DNA from: Calothrix sp. NIES-2100
GTDB lineage: Bacteria; Cyanobacteriota; Cyanobacteriia; Cyanobacteriales; Nostocaceae
Assembly (NCBI RefSeq): GCF_002368195.1
Contig: NZ_AP018178.1
Span: 6,460,645 to 6,524,644, forward strand
Reading direction: 5' to 3'
DNA: 64,000 nucleotides
A program made the position numbers and the translations under genes. A model generated the notes under the pieces. It had not been told where the DNA came from. It saw nothing but the letters and a program-made list of their open reading frames with translations, and did not search any database. Shown piece by piece: positions 1-10,800 of this stretch (positions are counted from its first letter, which is position 1; each line of letters begins with the position of its first letter).

Positions 1-570
1 ACTGGTGATAACAAGCGTTTAGTTGCTTATGTAGTGCTACAAAAAGATGTAAAACTCACAACAGATGAATTGCGGCAGTTCCTTACAGATAAGCTGCCAC
101 TGTACATGGTTCCAGCTGCTTTTGTGATATTGGAATCCTTACCCCTGACACCCAACGGTAAAGTAGACCGTCGCGCTTTGCCTGACCCAGATTTACATCA
201 ACCATCAGATTATGTAATGCCAAATACAGAAGTAGAAAGAATTATTGCTGGCATTTGGCAAAAAGCATTAGCAGTAGAAAAAGTAGGAATTTACAATAAC
301 TTCTTCGAGCTAGGAGGGCATTCGTTATTACTAGTAAAAATCAATCAGCAATTACAAGAAGAATTTGGGGCAGAACTGTCAATAGTTGATATGTTTAATT
401 ACCCAACAGTACATAGTTTGAGCCAATATTTAAATACCAAATTGTCTAAAGAAAATACAATAAAACAAAATACTTATCGTTCTCAAGCTCATAGCGAAAT
501 TAAAACATTAAAGAGCAAGCAATTACAATCCAGACAGCAATACCGTTCTCAGCAAAAAGGTGGAAAATGA
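1..570 (+). CDS. NRPS C-terminal fragment (end of A domain, PCP); 5' end outside window
   Basis: This is the last 189 residues of a nonribosomal peptide synthetase that begins before the window; the frame is open from base 1. The visible part holds the end of an adenylation domain with the A10 motif (LPLTPNGKVDRRALP, around residues 52-66 of the fragment). A peptidyl carrier protein follows, with phosphopantetheine motif FFELGGHSLL. After the PCP comes a tail of about 50 residues rich in Lys, Gln, Ser and Arg, probably a C-terminal docking segment, because there is no thioesterase and the chain must pass to the next protein. The TGA stop overlaps the ATG of the downstream PKS (ATGA at 567-570), so the two are translationally coupled. 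The amino acid activated cannot be read because the specificity core lies outside the window. Confidence 0.95.
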   Translation, partial: TGDNKRLVAYVVLQKDVKLTTDELRQFLTDKLPLYMVPAAFVILESLPLTPNGKVDRRALPDPDLHQPSDYVMPNTEVERIIAGIWQKALAVEKVGIYNNFFELGGHSLLLVKINQQLQEEFGAELSIVDMFNYPTVHSLSQYLNTKLSKENTIKQNTYRSQAHSEIKTLKSKQLQSRQQYRSQQKGGK

Positions 571-3500
571 CAGTAGATTTAGAACATAACAATAATGATT
601 TTAACGGTTCTGAACTAGCAATTATTGCTGTTGCTGGTAGATTTCCAGGCGCAAAAGATATTGAATCATTTTGGCAGAATTTAAGAGATGGTGTAGAATC
701 TATTTCCTGGCTAACAGATGCAGAATTGATAAATTCTGGCGTTTCTGCTGATTTACTGAATAATCCTAATTATGTAAAAGCTAGTGCTGTTCTATCAAAC
801 ATTGAATTGTTTGATGCAAATTTCTTTGCTTATAGTGCCAAAGAAGCTGAGTTAATAGATCCTCAACAACGCCTATTTTTAGAATTGGCTTGGGAAGCGA
901 TAGAAAAAGCTGGTTATGACCCGCAAACTTACAATGGTTTAATCGGGGTTTATGGTGGCGTTGGGATGAGTAGGTATTTACTCAACAACCTCTACCCTAA
1001 TCATCAATTATTAGAAACAGTTGACCCTCTCCAGTTAGGATTCTCCAACGATAAAGATTTTTTACCTACACGAGTTGCATATAAACTCGACTTGACTGGC
1101 CCCGCAGTAAATGTACAAACAGCCTGTTCTACTTCTTTGGTTGCTGTTCATTTAGCTTGTCAAAGTCTTTTAAATGGTGAATGTGACATAGCTTTAGCTG
1201 GTGGAGTTAGTCTTAGCATTCCCCAAAAAGTAGGCTATTTGTATCAAGAAGGAATGATTCTTTCTCCTGATGGACACTGCCGCGCTTTTGATGCCAAAGC
1301 ACAAGGCACAATTGCTGGTAGCGGTGCTGGGATTGTGGTATTGAAAAGATTGAAGGATGCGATAAGCGATCACGACTACATTCATGCCATCATTAAAGGC
1401 TCGGCTATTAATAACGATGGTGCAATGAAAGTCGGCTACACTGCACCTAGTGTAAGCGGTCAAGCCGCCGTAATTGGTGAAGCTCAAGCTATAGCTGGTG
1501 TCGATGCCGAAACAATTTCTTACATCGAAGCTCATGGTACAGCTACACCTTTAGGAGATCCGATTGAAATTGCAGCTTTAACTCAAGCTTTTAGGCAAAC
1601 TACAGATAAAAAAGGTTTCTGTGCTGTTGGTTCGCTCAAAAGTAACTTAGGACATTTGGATACAGCCGCAGGTGTCGCAGGTTTAATTAAAACTGTATTA
1701 GCACTGCAAAATAAAATGCTGCCTCCGAGCTTGCACTTCGAGACACCTAACTCCAAAATCGATTTTGCTAACAGTCCTTTTTATGTCAATACAACACTAA
1801 AGGAATGGAAAACAAATAACAATATTCCTCGCCGTGCTGGTGTTAGTTCCTTTGGTATGGGTGGTACTAATGCTCATGTGATTTTAGAAGAAGCAATATC
1901 AGTTAACAGTCAACACTTCGACAAGCTCAGTGCAGCGCAGTCAACAGTTAACAGTAAAGATGTTCTGTTGTGTTTGTCGGCTAAGACTGCGAGTGCGCTT
2001 GAGAAGGCGACAGCTAATTTAAATAAGCATTTACAAGAGCATCCTGAGCTTGACTTGGGGAATGTTGCTTATACCCTTAATAGTGGTCGCCGGGGTTTTA
2101 ATCACCGACGGATGTTAGTTTGTCAAGACTTAGAAGATGCTGTTCAAAGTCTAGAGTCAAAACAAGTATTTACTAACTATACAGAGATTACAGAACGCCC
2201 TGTGGTCTTTATGTTTCCTGGTCAAGGTTCTCAGTATATCAATATGGCGCGGGAAATTTATGAAACCGAGGCAGTATTTAAAGAACAAGTTGATTATTGC
2301 TCAGATTTTCTTAAACCCTTACTAGAGCTAGATTTACGCCATATTCTGTATCCTAATGAAGAAAATATTGATGAAGCCGCAAAACAACTCCAACAAACGG
2401 GAATTGCTCAACCTGCTATTTTTGTAATTGAATACGCCTTAGCTCAATTATGGCAGTCATGGGGAGTGCAGCCACAAGCTGCGATCGGTCACAGTATTGG
2501 CGAGTATGTAGCAGCAACTCTCGCAGAAGTTTTCTCTTTAGAAGATGCCTTAACTTTGGTAGCAGCACGCGGACAGTTGATGCAGCAGCTTCCCACTGGA
2601 GCAATGCTTTCTGTTCCCTTACCCGCAGACAAGGTACAATCCCTATTAGGTACAGAACTTTCTGTAGCTGCGATTAATCAGCGATCGCAATGTGTAGTTT
2701 CCGGTTCCACAGCCGCAGTAGACGCACTACAAAATCAGCTGGCTGCTCAAGGTATTGAATGCCGTCGTCTGCATACTTCCCACGCTTTCCATTCGCAGAT
2801 GATGGAGCCAATTTTAGAGGCATTTACAGAGCGAGTTAAAGAAGTTAATTTAAATCCTCCACAACTTCCTTATATCTCCAACCTGACTGGTACTTGGATT
2901 ACAGTCAGCCAAGCCATAAATCCTGAATATTATGCTCAACATCTACGTTCTACAGTGCTGTTTGCCTCTGGTGTAGAGAAATTATTGGCAACACCTGAAC
3001 AAGTCTTACTAGAAGTAGGGCCAGGACACACACTAGCTACATTAGCTAAGAGACATCCAGACAAAGCCGCCACACAAACAGTCTTGAGTTCGGTACGCCA
3101 TCCTAAAGAAAAGCAATCTGATAGTCGTGTTTTAATCAATACATTAGGTCAACTATGGCTGGCTGGGGTCAAGGTAGATTGGTTCGGATTCTATAGCCAG
3201 GATGAGTATTATCGTCTTCCCTTACCAACTTATCCCTTTGAGCGCGATCGCTATTGGATTGACCCCCCACAAAAAGCGGCTGCTGGACAGTTGCAAAACA
3301 TACCCCCAACATCACAATTGTGGACACTGCTTACACAAGCAGGTCAAAAGCAAGCAAGTTTGAGAAATGCAGAACTTGACGAGTTAACATATCACGAGAA
3401 TAGACAGTGGTTGGATCGTTTATGTACAGCCTACATAAACTCTGCATTTCAACAATTAGGAGTTTTTAGCAATCCTAAACAAAAGGATTCTTTAGAAAAT

Positions 3501-4841
3501 TTAGTGGCACAATGCCATATTTCTCCGCGCTATCAACAATTGATTTCTAGGTGGTTGCAAATATTAGTTGAGCAAGGACAACTACAGCTACATGAGGAAT
3601 TATTTACTGGGTTTGTACCATGTTCACAAGATTATATTAATGAACATTTAGCAGAAGTTAGAGCGAGGTTTGCTGCTTCATCTTTAGTAGATTTAGATTT
3701 AGTACAACGCTGTGGGGAAAATTTAGCTGCTATTGTTGTTGGTGAACAAGAACCATTGGAAATTTTCAATGAACTGGTTTACAAAAAAGAAAATACAGGT
3801 TCATATTCAGAATCTCCCTTAATTAGTTACTACAACTCTATCTTGCGCTCAAGCTTAGAACAGGTAGTTAAATCATTGCCATCATCTGTTCAGCTAAGAG
3901 TTCTAGAAATCGGTGCAGGTACTGGTGTATCTACCCAAGCATTATTACCTGTGTTACCGCCCCAACAAACCAACTATACTTTTACTGATATTGGTAGCGG
4001 TTTCCTAACTCAAGCCCAAGAGAAATTTAAGGACTATCCATTTGTTGAATATCGATTACTAGATATAGACAACTCACCAACTCAGCAAGGATTTGAAAAG
4101 TATAGCTTTGATGTAGTATTAGCTTCTAATGTGTTGCACGCAACTCGCAACATAGCTCAAACACTCCAGCATGTACGCTCTTTATTAGCTCCTGGTGGCT
4201 TTTTATTACTGTGGGAAATCACTCAGCCGAAAATAGATTTTGATATTAGTTGGGGTCTGCTTTTAAAACCTTTAGATGATAAAAGACGTAACCCAGGTCA
4301 GCCTTTTATCCTCAAAAACCAGTGGTTTGAAGCACTACGCACTCAAGATTTTGTACAATTTGCTGCTTTTCCTGAAACTGAAGCAATTGAGCATCAAATT
4401 ATTATGGCTGTTGCTTCTGCATCAGCTGCATTTAGTACAAAATCTGGGCAAAAAGAAACCGAACGGCAATCAGAAATTTCCTTGCCAATTAAGCAAGATA
4501 TTTCTCAGACAGAAAAATTATCTGCACTCCATTCAAGACCTAACTTGCCCAACTCTTATATAGCTCCTCGTAATGCAATTGAGCAAAAAGTTGCTGATGT
4601 CTGGCAAGATTTATTAGGAATTAAACAAGTAGGAATTCATGATAATTTTTTTGAATTAGGTGGAGATTCTTTAATAGCTGTTCAAGTTATATCTAGGCTC
4701 AAAAATAGTTTTCCTAACCGATTAAATGTAGCCAGTTTGTTTGAGTTGCCAACAATAGCTGAAATCGCACCAAAGCTAGAAAATAAATCAGAATCAAACA
4801 CCAATTTAGGTGAAGATGAAAGAGAAGAAATAGCATTTTAA
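567..4841 (+). CDS. Type I PKS module: KS-AT-MT-ACP (malonyl-specific, no ketoreductase)
   Basis: A single polyketide synthase module of 1424 residues that adds one C2 unit to the peptide made by the upstream NRPS. The ketosynthase (about 15-440) has Cys187 in TACSTS and the two histidines H323 (EAHGT) and H363 (NLGH). The acyltransferase (about 545-850) has Ser643 in GHSIGEY and the malonyl-type motif HAFH at 739-742. A methyltransferase (about 920-1275) carries the SAM motif LEIGAGTG from 1113 and the ANVLHAT-like segment SNVLHAT, as in cyanobacterial PKS C-methyltransferases. The ACP serine is S1368 in GGDSL. No KR, DH or ER domain is present, so the beta-keto group should remain, probably with an alpha-methyl branch. 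The C-terminus ends in an acidic stretch (GEDEREEIAF), suited to the TubC-type docking domain that starts the next protein. O-methylation cannot be excluded. Confidence 0.95.
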   Translation: MTVDLEHNNNDFNGSELAIIAVAGRFPGAKDIESFWQNLRDGVESISWLTDAELINSGVSADLLNNPNYVKASAVLSNIELFDANFFAYSAKEAELIDPQQRLFLELAWEAIEKAGYDPQTYNGLIGVYGGVGMSRYLLNNLYPNHQLLETVDPLQLGFSNDKDFLPTRVAYKLDLTGPAVNVQTACSTSLVAVHLACQSLLNGECDIALAGGVSLSIPQKVGYLYQEGMILSPDGHCRAFDAKAQGTIAGSGAGIVVLKRLKDAISDHDYIHAIIKGSAINNDGAMKVGYTAPSVSGQAAVIGEAQAIAGVDAETISYIEAHGTATPLGDPIEIAALTQAFRQTTDKKGFCAVGSLKSNLGHLDTAAGVAGLIKTVLALQNKMLPPSLHFETPNSKIDFANSPFYVNTTLKEWKTNNNIPRRAGVSSFGMGGTNAHVILEEAISVNSQHFDKLSAAQSTVNSKDVLLCLSAKTASALEKATANLNKHLQEHPELDLGNVAYTLNSGRRGFNHRRMLVCQDLEDAVQSLESKQVFTNYTEITERPVVFMFPGQGSQYINMAREIYETEAVFKEQVDYCSDFLKPLLELDLRHILYPNEENIDEAAKQLQQTGIAQPAIFVIEYALAQLWQSWGVQPQAAIGHSIGEYVAATLAEVFSLEDALTLVAARGQLMQQLPTGAMLSVPLPADKVQSLLGTELSVAAINQRSQCVVSGSTAAVDALQNQLAAQGIECRRLHTSHAFHSQMMEPILEAFTERVKEVNLNPPQLPYISNLTGTWITVSQAINPEYYAQHLRSTVLFASGVEKLLATPEQVLLEVGPGHTLATLAKRHPDKAATQTVLSSVRHPKEKQSDSRVLINTLGQLWLAGVKVDWFGFYSQDEYYRLPLPTYPFERDRYWIDPPQKAAAGQLQNIPPTSQLWTLLTQAGQKQASLRNAELDELTYHENRQWLDRLCTAYINSAFQQLGVFSNPKQKDSLENLVAQCHISPRYQQLISRWLQILVEQGQLQLHEELFTGFVPCSQDYINEHLAEVRARFAASSLVDLDLVQRCGENLAAIVVGEQEPLEIFNELVYKKENTGSYSESPLISYYNSILRSSLEQVVKSLPSSVQLRVLEIGAGTGVSTQALLPVLPPQQTNYTFTDIGSGFLTQAQEKFKDYPFVEYRLLDIDNSPTQQGFEKYSFDVVLASNVLHATRNIAQTLQHVRSLLAPGGFLLLWEITQPKIDFDISWGLLLKPLDDKRRNPGQPFILKNQWFEALRTQDFVQFAAFPETEAIEHQIIMAVASASAAFSTKSGQKETERQSEISLPIKQDISQTEKLSALHSRPNLPNSYIAPRNAIEQKVADVWQDLLGIKQVGIHDNFFELGGDSLIAVQVISRLKNSFPNRLNVASLFELPTIAEIAPKLENKSESNTNLGEDEREEIAF

Positions 4842-4847
4842 TTAATA

Positions 4848-4873
4848 AATTACGAATTACGAATTACGAATTA
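4848..4873 (+). repeat. Short tandem repeat (AATTACG)x3.7
   Basis: Three full AATTACG heptamers plus AATTA lie between the PKS stop and the ribosome binding site of the NRPS. This is a typical cyanobacterial STRR, placed inside a natural-product operon. Confidence 0.85.
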
Positions 4874-4880
4874 TCCGAGT

Positions 4881-4898
4881 GGAGGTAATATTTCTGTG
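4881..4898 (+). promoter_or_regulatory. Ribosome binding site and GTG start of the large NRPS
   Basis: GGAGG at 4881-4885 lies 10 bases before the GTG at 4896. This fixes a GTG start, giving the N-terminus MNIEQLVANL, which is the start of a TubC-type docking domain. Confidence 0.8.
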
Positions 4899-7800
4899 AA
4901 CATCGAGCAATTAGTAGCTAATCTTACTCAACAGGGTGTAAAGTTGTGGGTTGAAGGTGAGCAGTTACGTGCTAATGCTCCCAAGGGTGTATTGACCCTA
5001 GAAACTCGTGATTTATTAGCTAAAAATAAAGCAAAAGTTATTTCTTTGCTACAGGATAAAAACAGAAACACCACTACAGATTTATTACTGAAAAAGGGCG
5101 ATCGCACTCAGAACATACCTCTATCTTTTGCCCAAGAACGACTCTGGTTATTAAACCAGTTAGAACCAGATAACCCCTTTTATAACGAACACGTAGCTCT
5201 AAAACTTCACGGTCAACTAAACATCGTGGCACTAGAGCAAAGTCTCAACAAAATTATCTCTCGCCACGAAACTTTACGTACTAATTTCCGCACTATCAAT
5301 GAGCAGCCAGTTCAAGTAATTGCTGACAGCTTAACCTTAAGTGTGCCAGTAGTAGATTTAACTCATTTACCTGAAAGTGAAAAAGAAATCGCTTGCCAAA
5401 AATTAGCCCTAACTGAAGCTACTCGACCGTTCGACCTTGCTAGTTCTCCTTTAATCAGGGCTTGTGTGGTTAAACTCACAGAGGTAGAACACGCTTTGGT
5501 ACTAACAATACACCATATCGTCTTTGATGCTTGGTCGATGGGCGTATTGATGGGCGAGTTAGCAACGATTTACTCAGCAATCTGTAATCATTCGTCCCCA
5601 AATCTGCCTGAGTTACCAATTCAGTATCCAGACTTTGCTATTTGGCAACGGGAATGGTTGCAAAAGGAAGTACTGCAAACGCAGCTTGATTACTGGAAGC
5701 AACAACTCAAAAACGCTCCTACATTAATAGAATTACCCACAGACAGACCAAGACCAGCTATTCAAACATATCGGGGCGCAATTCACTATGTCGAATTATC
5801 AAACCAACTGAGTCAAGCACTTGCCCAATTTAGTAGGCAAGAGGGAGCTACTCTATTCATGACGCTGTTTACAGCTTATGTCACCTTGCTTTATCGCTAT
5901 ACAGGACAAGATGACATTTTAGTGGGTACACCTCTTGCTAACCGCGATCGCGTGGAACTTGAAGGGTTAATTGGCTTTTTTGTCAACACTTTAGTGCTAC
6001 GTACCGATTTGTCTGACAACCCCTCTTTTAAGCAGTTGCTCAGTCGAGTGCGGCAGGTGACTTTGCAAGCTTATACCCACCCAGATTTGCCCTTTGAGGA
6101 GTTGGTAAAAGCATTGCAGCCACAACGCGACCTCAGCCATACACCGTTGTTTCAAGTGATGTTTGTCTTGGAAAATGCGCCAACATCACAATTAGAACTG
6201 ACTAAGCTTACTGTCAGTCCATTAGCGACAGAAAGAACAACAGCCAAGTTTGATTTGACTTTATTCATTAAAAACACTCCCTCAGGGCTGGTAGCTATAT
6301 GGCAATACAACACAGACTTGTTTGATTCCAGCACCATAGAGCGGATGGCGGGTCATTTTGTTACTCTACTCGAAGGTGTTGTTGCCAACCCGCAGCAGCA
6401 AATTTCCCAATTGCCTCTACTGACACAAGTTGAGCAACAACAGTTATTAGTATGGAACAATACTCAGGTAGATTATCCCCGCGATAAATCTATCCATCAG
6501 TTATTTGAAGAGCAGGTAGAGCGTACACCCGATGCTGTAGCTGTGGAGTTTGGCAATCAACAACTGACTTACTCCCAATTAAATTGCCGCGCTAACTCTT
6601 TGGCGCACTATTTGCGGTCTTTAGGAGTGAAACCCGATGTATTGGTGGGGTTGTGTATCGAACGTTCCTTAGAAATGGTTGTGGGGCTATTAGGGATTCT
6701 CAAAGCAGGTGGGGCATACCTACCGCTTGATCCAGAGTATCCAACTGAGCGCCTGAGTTTCATGTTAGAAGATGCTCAAGTTTCAGTGTTGTTGACCCAA
6801 CAATCCCTTCTTGACAGATTGCCCCCAAATCAAGCAAACCAAGTCTTTTTAGATACTGATTGGCAAGTAATTTCCCAGTCCAGTCAAGACAATTTAATCT
6901 CCGGCGTACAAACAACTAATTTAGCTTATGTAATTTATACCTCTGGTTCTACAGGTCAACCTAAAGGTGTAGCCATGAATCAGCTTGCTCTTAGCAATCT
7001 GATCTTGTGGCAACTGCAAAATACTACAATTTCTAATGGAGCAAGAACGCTGCAATTTGCTCCTATCAGCTTTGATGTCTCCTTCCAAGAAATCTTCACT
7101 ACCTGGTGTTCAGGAGGCACATTATTCTTAATTACAGAGGAATTGCGCCGAGATCCAGTAGCTTTGTTAGGTTTTCTCCAACAAAAAGCTGTGGAGAGAC
7201 TGTTTGTTCCCTTTGTTGCTTTACAGCAATTAGCCGAAGTCGCTGTTGATAGTGAATTAGTTAATAGTCATCTCCGAGAAATCATTACAGCTGGGGAACA
7301 GTTGCAGATTACTCCTGCTATTTCTAAGTGGTTTAGCAAACTAAGCGATCGCACTTTACACAATCATTATGGGCCGTCGGAGACTCATGCAATCAGCACT
7401 TTTACTTTGACTAATCCCGTAGAGACTTGGCCGCTACTTCCTCCGATTGGACGACCCATTGCGAACACGCAAATTTACATCCTAGACAAGTTCCTACAGC
7501 CTGTACCCGTCGGTATACCAGGAGAATTGTATATTGGTGGTGTTGCTTTGGCGCGGGGCTACCTCAACCGACCAGAGTTAACACAAGAGAAATTTATCCC
7601 CAATCCCTTCAATAATCCAAAATCCAAAATCCAAAATCTAAAATTATATAAAACTGGGGATTTAGCACGCTATTTGCCGGATGGAAATATTGAATTTTTG
7701 GGACGCATTGACAATCAGGTTAAGGTGCGAGGCTTCCGTATTGAATTGGGAGAAGTTGAAGCAGTACTAAGCCAGCATGAAGATGTGGAAGGATGTTGTA

Positions 7801-10800
7801 TTATTGCTCGCGAAGACACTCCGGGTGATACTTGTACTGAAGTAAGTCGAAGTAAACGCCTAGTCGCTTACGTAGTAGGACATCGGGATTTTACACCTTC
7901 AATCGGCGAACTGCGTCAATTCCTCAAAGCAAAGCTGCCAGAGTACATGGTTCCCAATGCTTTTGTGCTATTGGAGTCTTTGCCACTAACTCCTAGCGGT
8001 AAAGTAGACCGCCGCGCTTTACCCGCACCAGATTTATATAGCGAAATCACAGATAAATATGTCGCCCCTCGTACTCCGATTGAAGAACTTTTAGCACAAA
8101 TTTGGGCGCAAGTGCTGAAAGTAAAACCAGTCGGCATTCATGATAACTTCTTTGATTTAGGGGGACACTCCCTACTAGCAACGCAACTAGTTTCACGCAT
8201 CCGCAACGTTTTCAAAGTAGAATTACCATTGCGTGATTTGTTTGCTACAGCCACACTAGCAGAATTAGCACATTTGATAGAGCAGTTACAGCAACAGGAC
8301 TTAGAACTATCTGCACCACCAATTCTACCAAGAGCCAAGAATACAGACTTACCACTGTCTTATGCTCAACAACGTTTGTGGTTTTTAGACCAGTTTGAGC
8401 CGAACAGCCCCTCTTACAACATTCCTGTGGCTTTGCGTCTGGTAGGAAATCTCAATCAAGCAGCCTTAGAGCAAAGCTTACAAGAAATTATTCATCGCCA
8501 CGAAGCCTTACGTACTAATTTCGTTACTGTTAATGGGCAACCAACACAAATTATTAGGGAATTCTTAACAGGGGACAGGGAACAGGGAATAGTATCGGTT
8601 GTTGATTTAACGCATTTATCTACAATCGAACAAGAGAGTGCTTTACAGCAATTAGCGCAACAACAAGCGATTCAATCGTTTGACTTGGCCAGTGAATCAT
8701 TAGTCAAAGCGACATTAGTAGTGCTGTCACAGACAGAAAACGCTTTATTAGTGTGTATGCACCATGTTGTCTCTGATGCCTGGTCAATAAATGTATTTAT
8801 CCAAGAACTAACAGCGCTATACAATGCTTATTCTCAAGGTCAGCCGTCACCTTTAGCACCACTGCCAATTCAGTACGCAGATTTTGCAATTTGGCAAAGA
8901 GACTGGTTGCAAGGCGATGTACTGCAAAGCCAATTAAATTACTGGCAACAACAACTAAAAGATGCACCAGCTTTATTGTTGCTCCCCACAGACAGACCAA
9001 GACCTGCTGTGCAAACTTTCTCTGGCGCATATCACGAGTTTTCACTGTCAGCCGAGTTAACTGATAGATTGGTAAAACTCAGCCAACAGCAAGGTTGTAC
9101 TCTATTTATGACGCTGTTAGCCGCTTATGATACCGTGCTTTATCGCTACACAGGGCAGGAAGATATTTTGGTGGGTTCGCCAATTGCTAACCGCGATCGC
9201 TCTGAGATAGAAGGGTTAATTGGCTTTTTTGTCAATACCTTAGTCATGCGTTCTAACTTAGCAGGCAACCCCAGTTTTAGTGAATTACTCGGTCGGGTGC
9301 GGTTCATGGCGATGGATGCCTACGCGCATCAGAACTTGCCATTTGAAATGCTCGTAGAAGTATTGCAGCCAGAACGGGATCTGAGCCATACACCACTGTT
9401 CCAGGTAATGTTTGTTCTGCAAAATGCACCTATGTCTGCAATAGAACTGAATGGGCTAACTATTAGCCCATTGACAACAGAAAGTGCAACGGCAAAGTTT
9501 GACCTTTCCTTAGTTATGCAGAACACTGACACTGGACTAGTGGGTGCGTGGGAGTATAACACTGACTTGTTTGATGAGCGGACTATCGAGCGGATGGCAA
9601 GGCATTTTGTCACCTTACTAGAAGGTATTGTGGCTAACCCGCAACAGCAAATCTCACACTTGCCCCTGCTGACAGAAGTTGAGCAAAAACAGTTACTTTT
9701 TGAGTGGAACAACACTCAAGCAGATTATCCTGCTGATAAGTGCATCCATCAGTTGTTTGAGGAGCAAGTTCAGCGCACCCCGGATGCTGTAGCAGTTGTA
9801 TTTGAGGATCAGCAACTGACTTACCAGCAATTGAATACTCGCGCTAACCAGTTAGCACATTACTTGCAGTCTTTGGGTGTAAAACCAGAGGTGCTGGTAG
9901 GTATTTGCGTGGAACGTTCTTTAGATATGGTAGTGGGACTGTTGGGGATACTTAAGGCTGGTGGTGCTTATGTACCTCTTGACCCTAATTATCCAGTTGA
10001 ACGCCTGAGTTATATGTTGGGTGATTCTCAGGTGAAAGTGTTATTAACCCAAAAACAAATTATCCTAGAATTGCCTTCTACTAAAGCAGATGTAGTTGCT
10101 TTGGATACAGACTGGGAAATCATTCGTCAACAAAGTGATGAAAATCCCGCTTACAGCGTTAAGCCTGAGAACTTAGCATATGTCATTTATACTTCAGGCT
10201 CTACAGGTCAACCCAAAGGAGTAGCAATTCCTCACAGTGCTATTTACAACCACATGATGTGGATGCAAATAGAGTTCCCCTTGACTGAAACAGACAAAGT
10301 TCTGCAAAAAACACCTTTTAGCTTTGATGCTTCAGTTTGGGAATTCTACGCGCCTTTGTTAGTAGGCGGACAGTTAGTTTTAGCTCAACCAGGAGGTCAT
10401 GCTGACCCTGCTTACCTGTTAGAGTTAATTTCTCAACAGCAGATCACTACCGTTCAATTTGTACCTTCTTTGTTACAAATACTCGCAGAACAAGGAGGTC
10501 TCGAAAATTGTCATTCTCTCAAAAATATCTTCTGCGGCGGTGAAGCTTTACCTATTGCTTTGCAAGAGAAAGTGTTAAATAATCTCAACGTCAACTTGCA
10601 CAATCTCTATGGGCCTACGGAAGCTTGTATTGATGCAACCTTCTGGACTTGCCAACAAGAAATTAAACGGCAAATTGTTCCCATCGGTCGTGCGATCGCT
10701 AACACGCAGGTTTATATTTTAGATGAATATCTGCAACCAGTTCCGATTGGTGTACCAGGAGAACTGCACATTGGCGGTGCGGGATTAGCAAGAGGATACC

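Noticed and set aside
1194..1535. Antisense open frames within the PKS and NRPS genes
   Set aside because: They are shadows of well-supported domains, with no start signals or protein families of their own.
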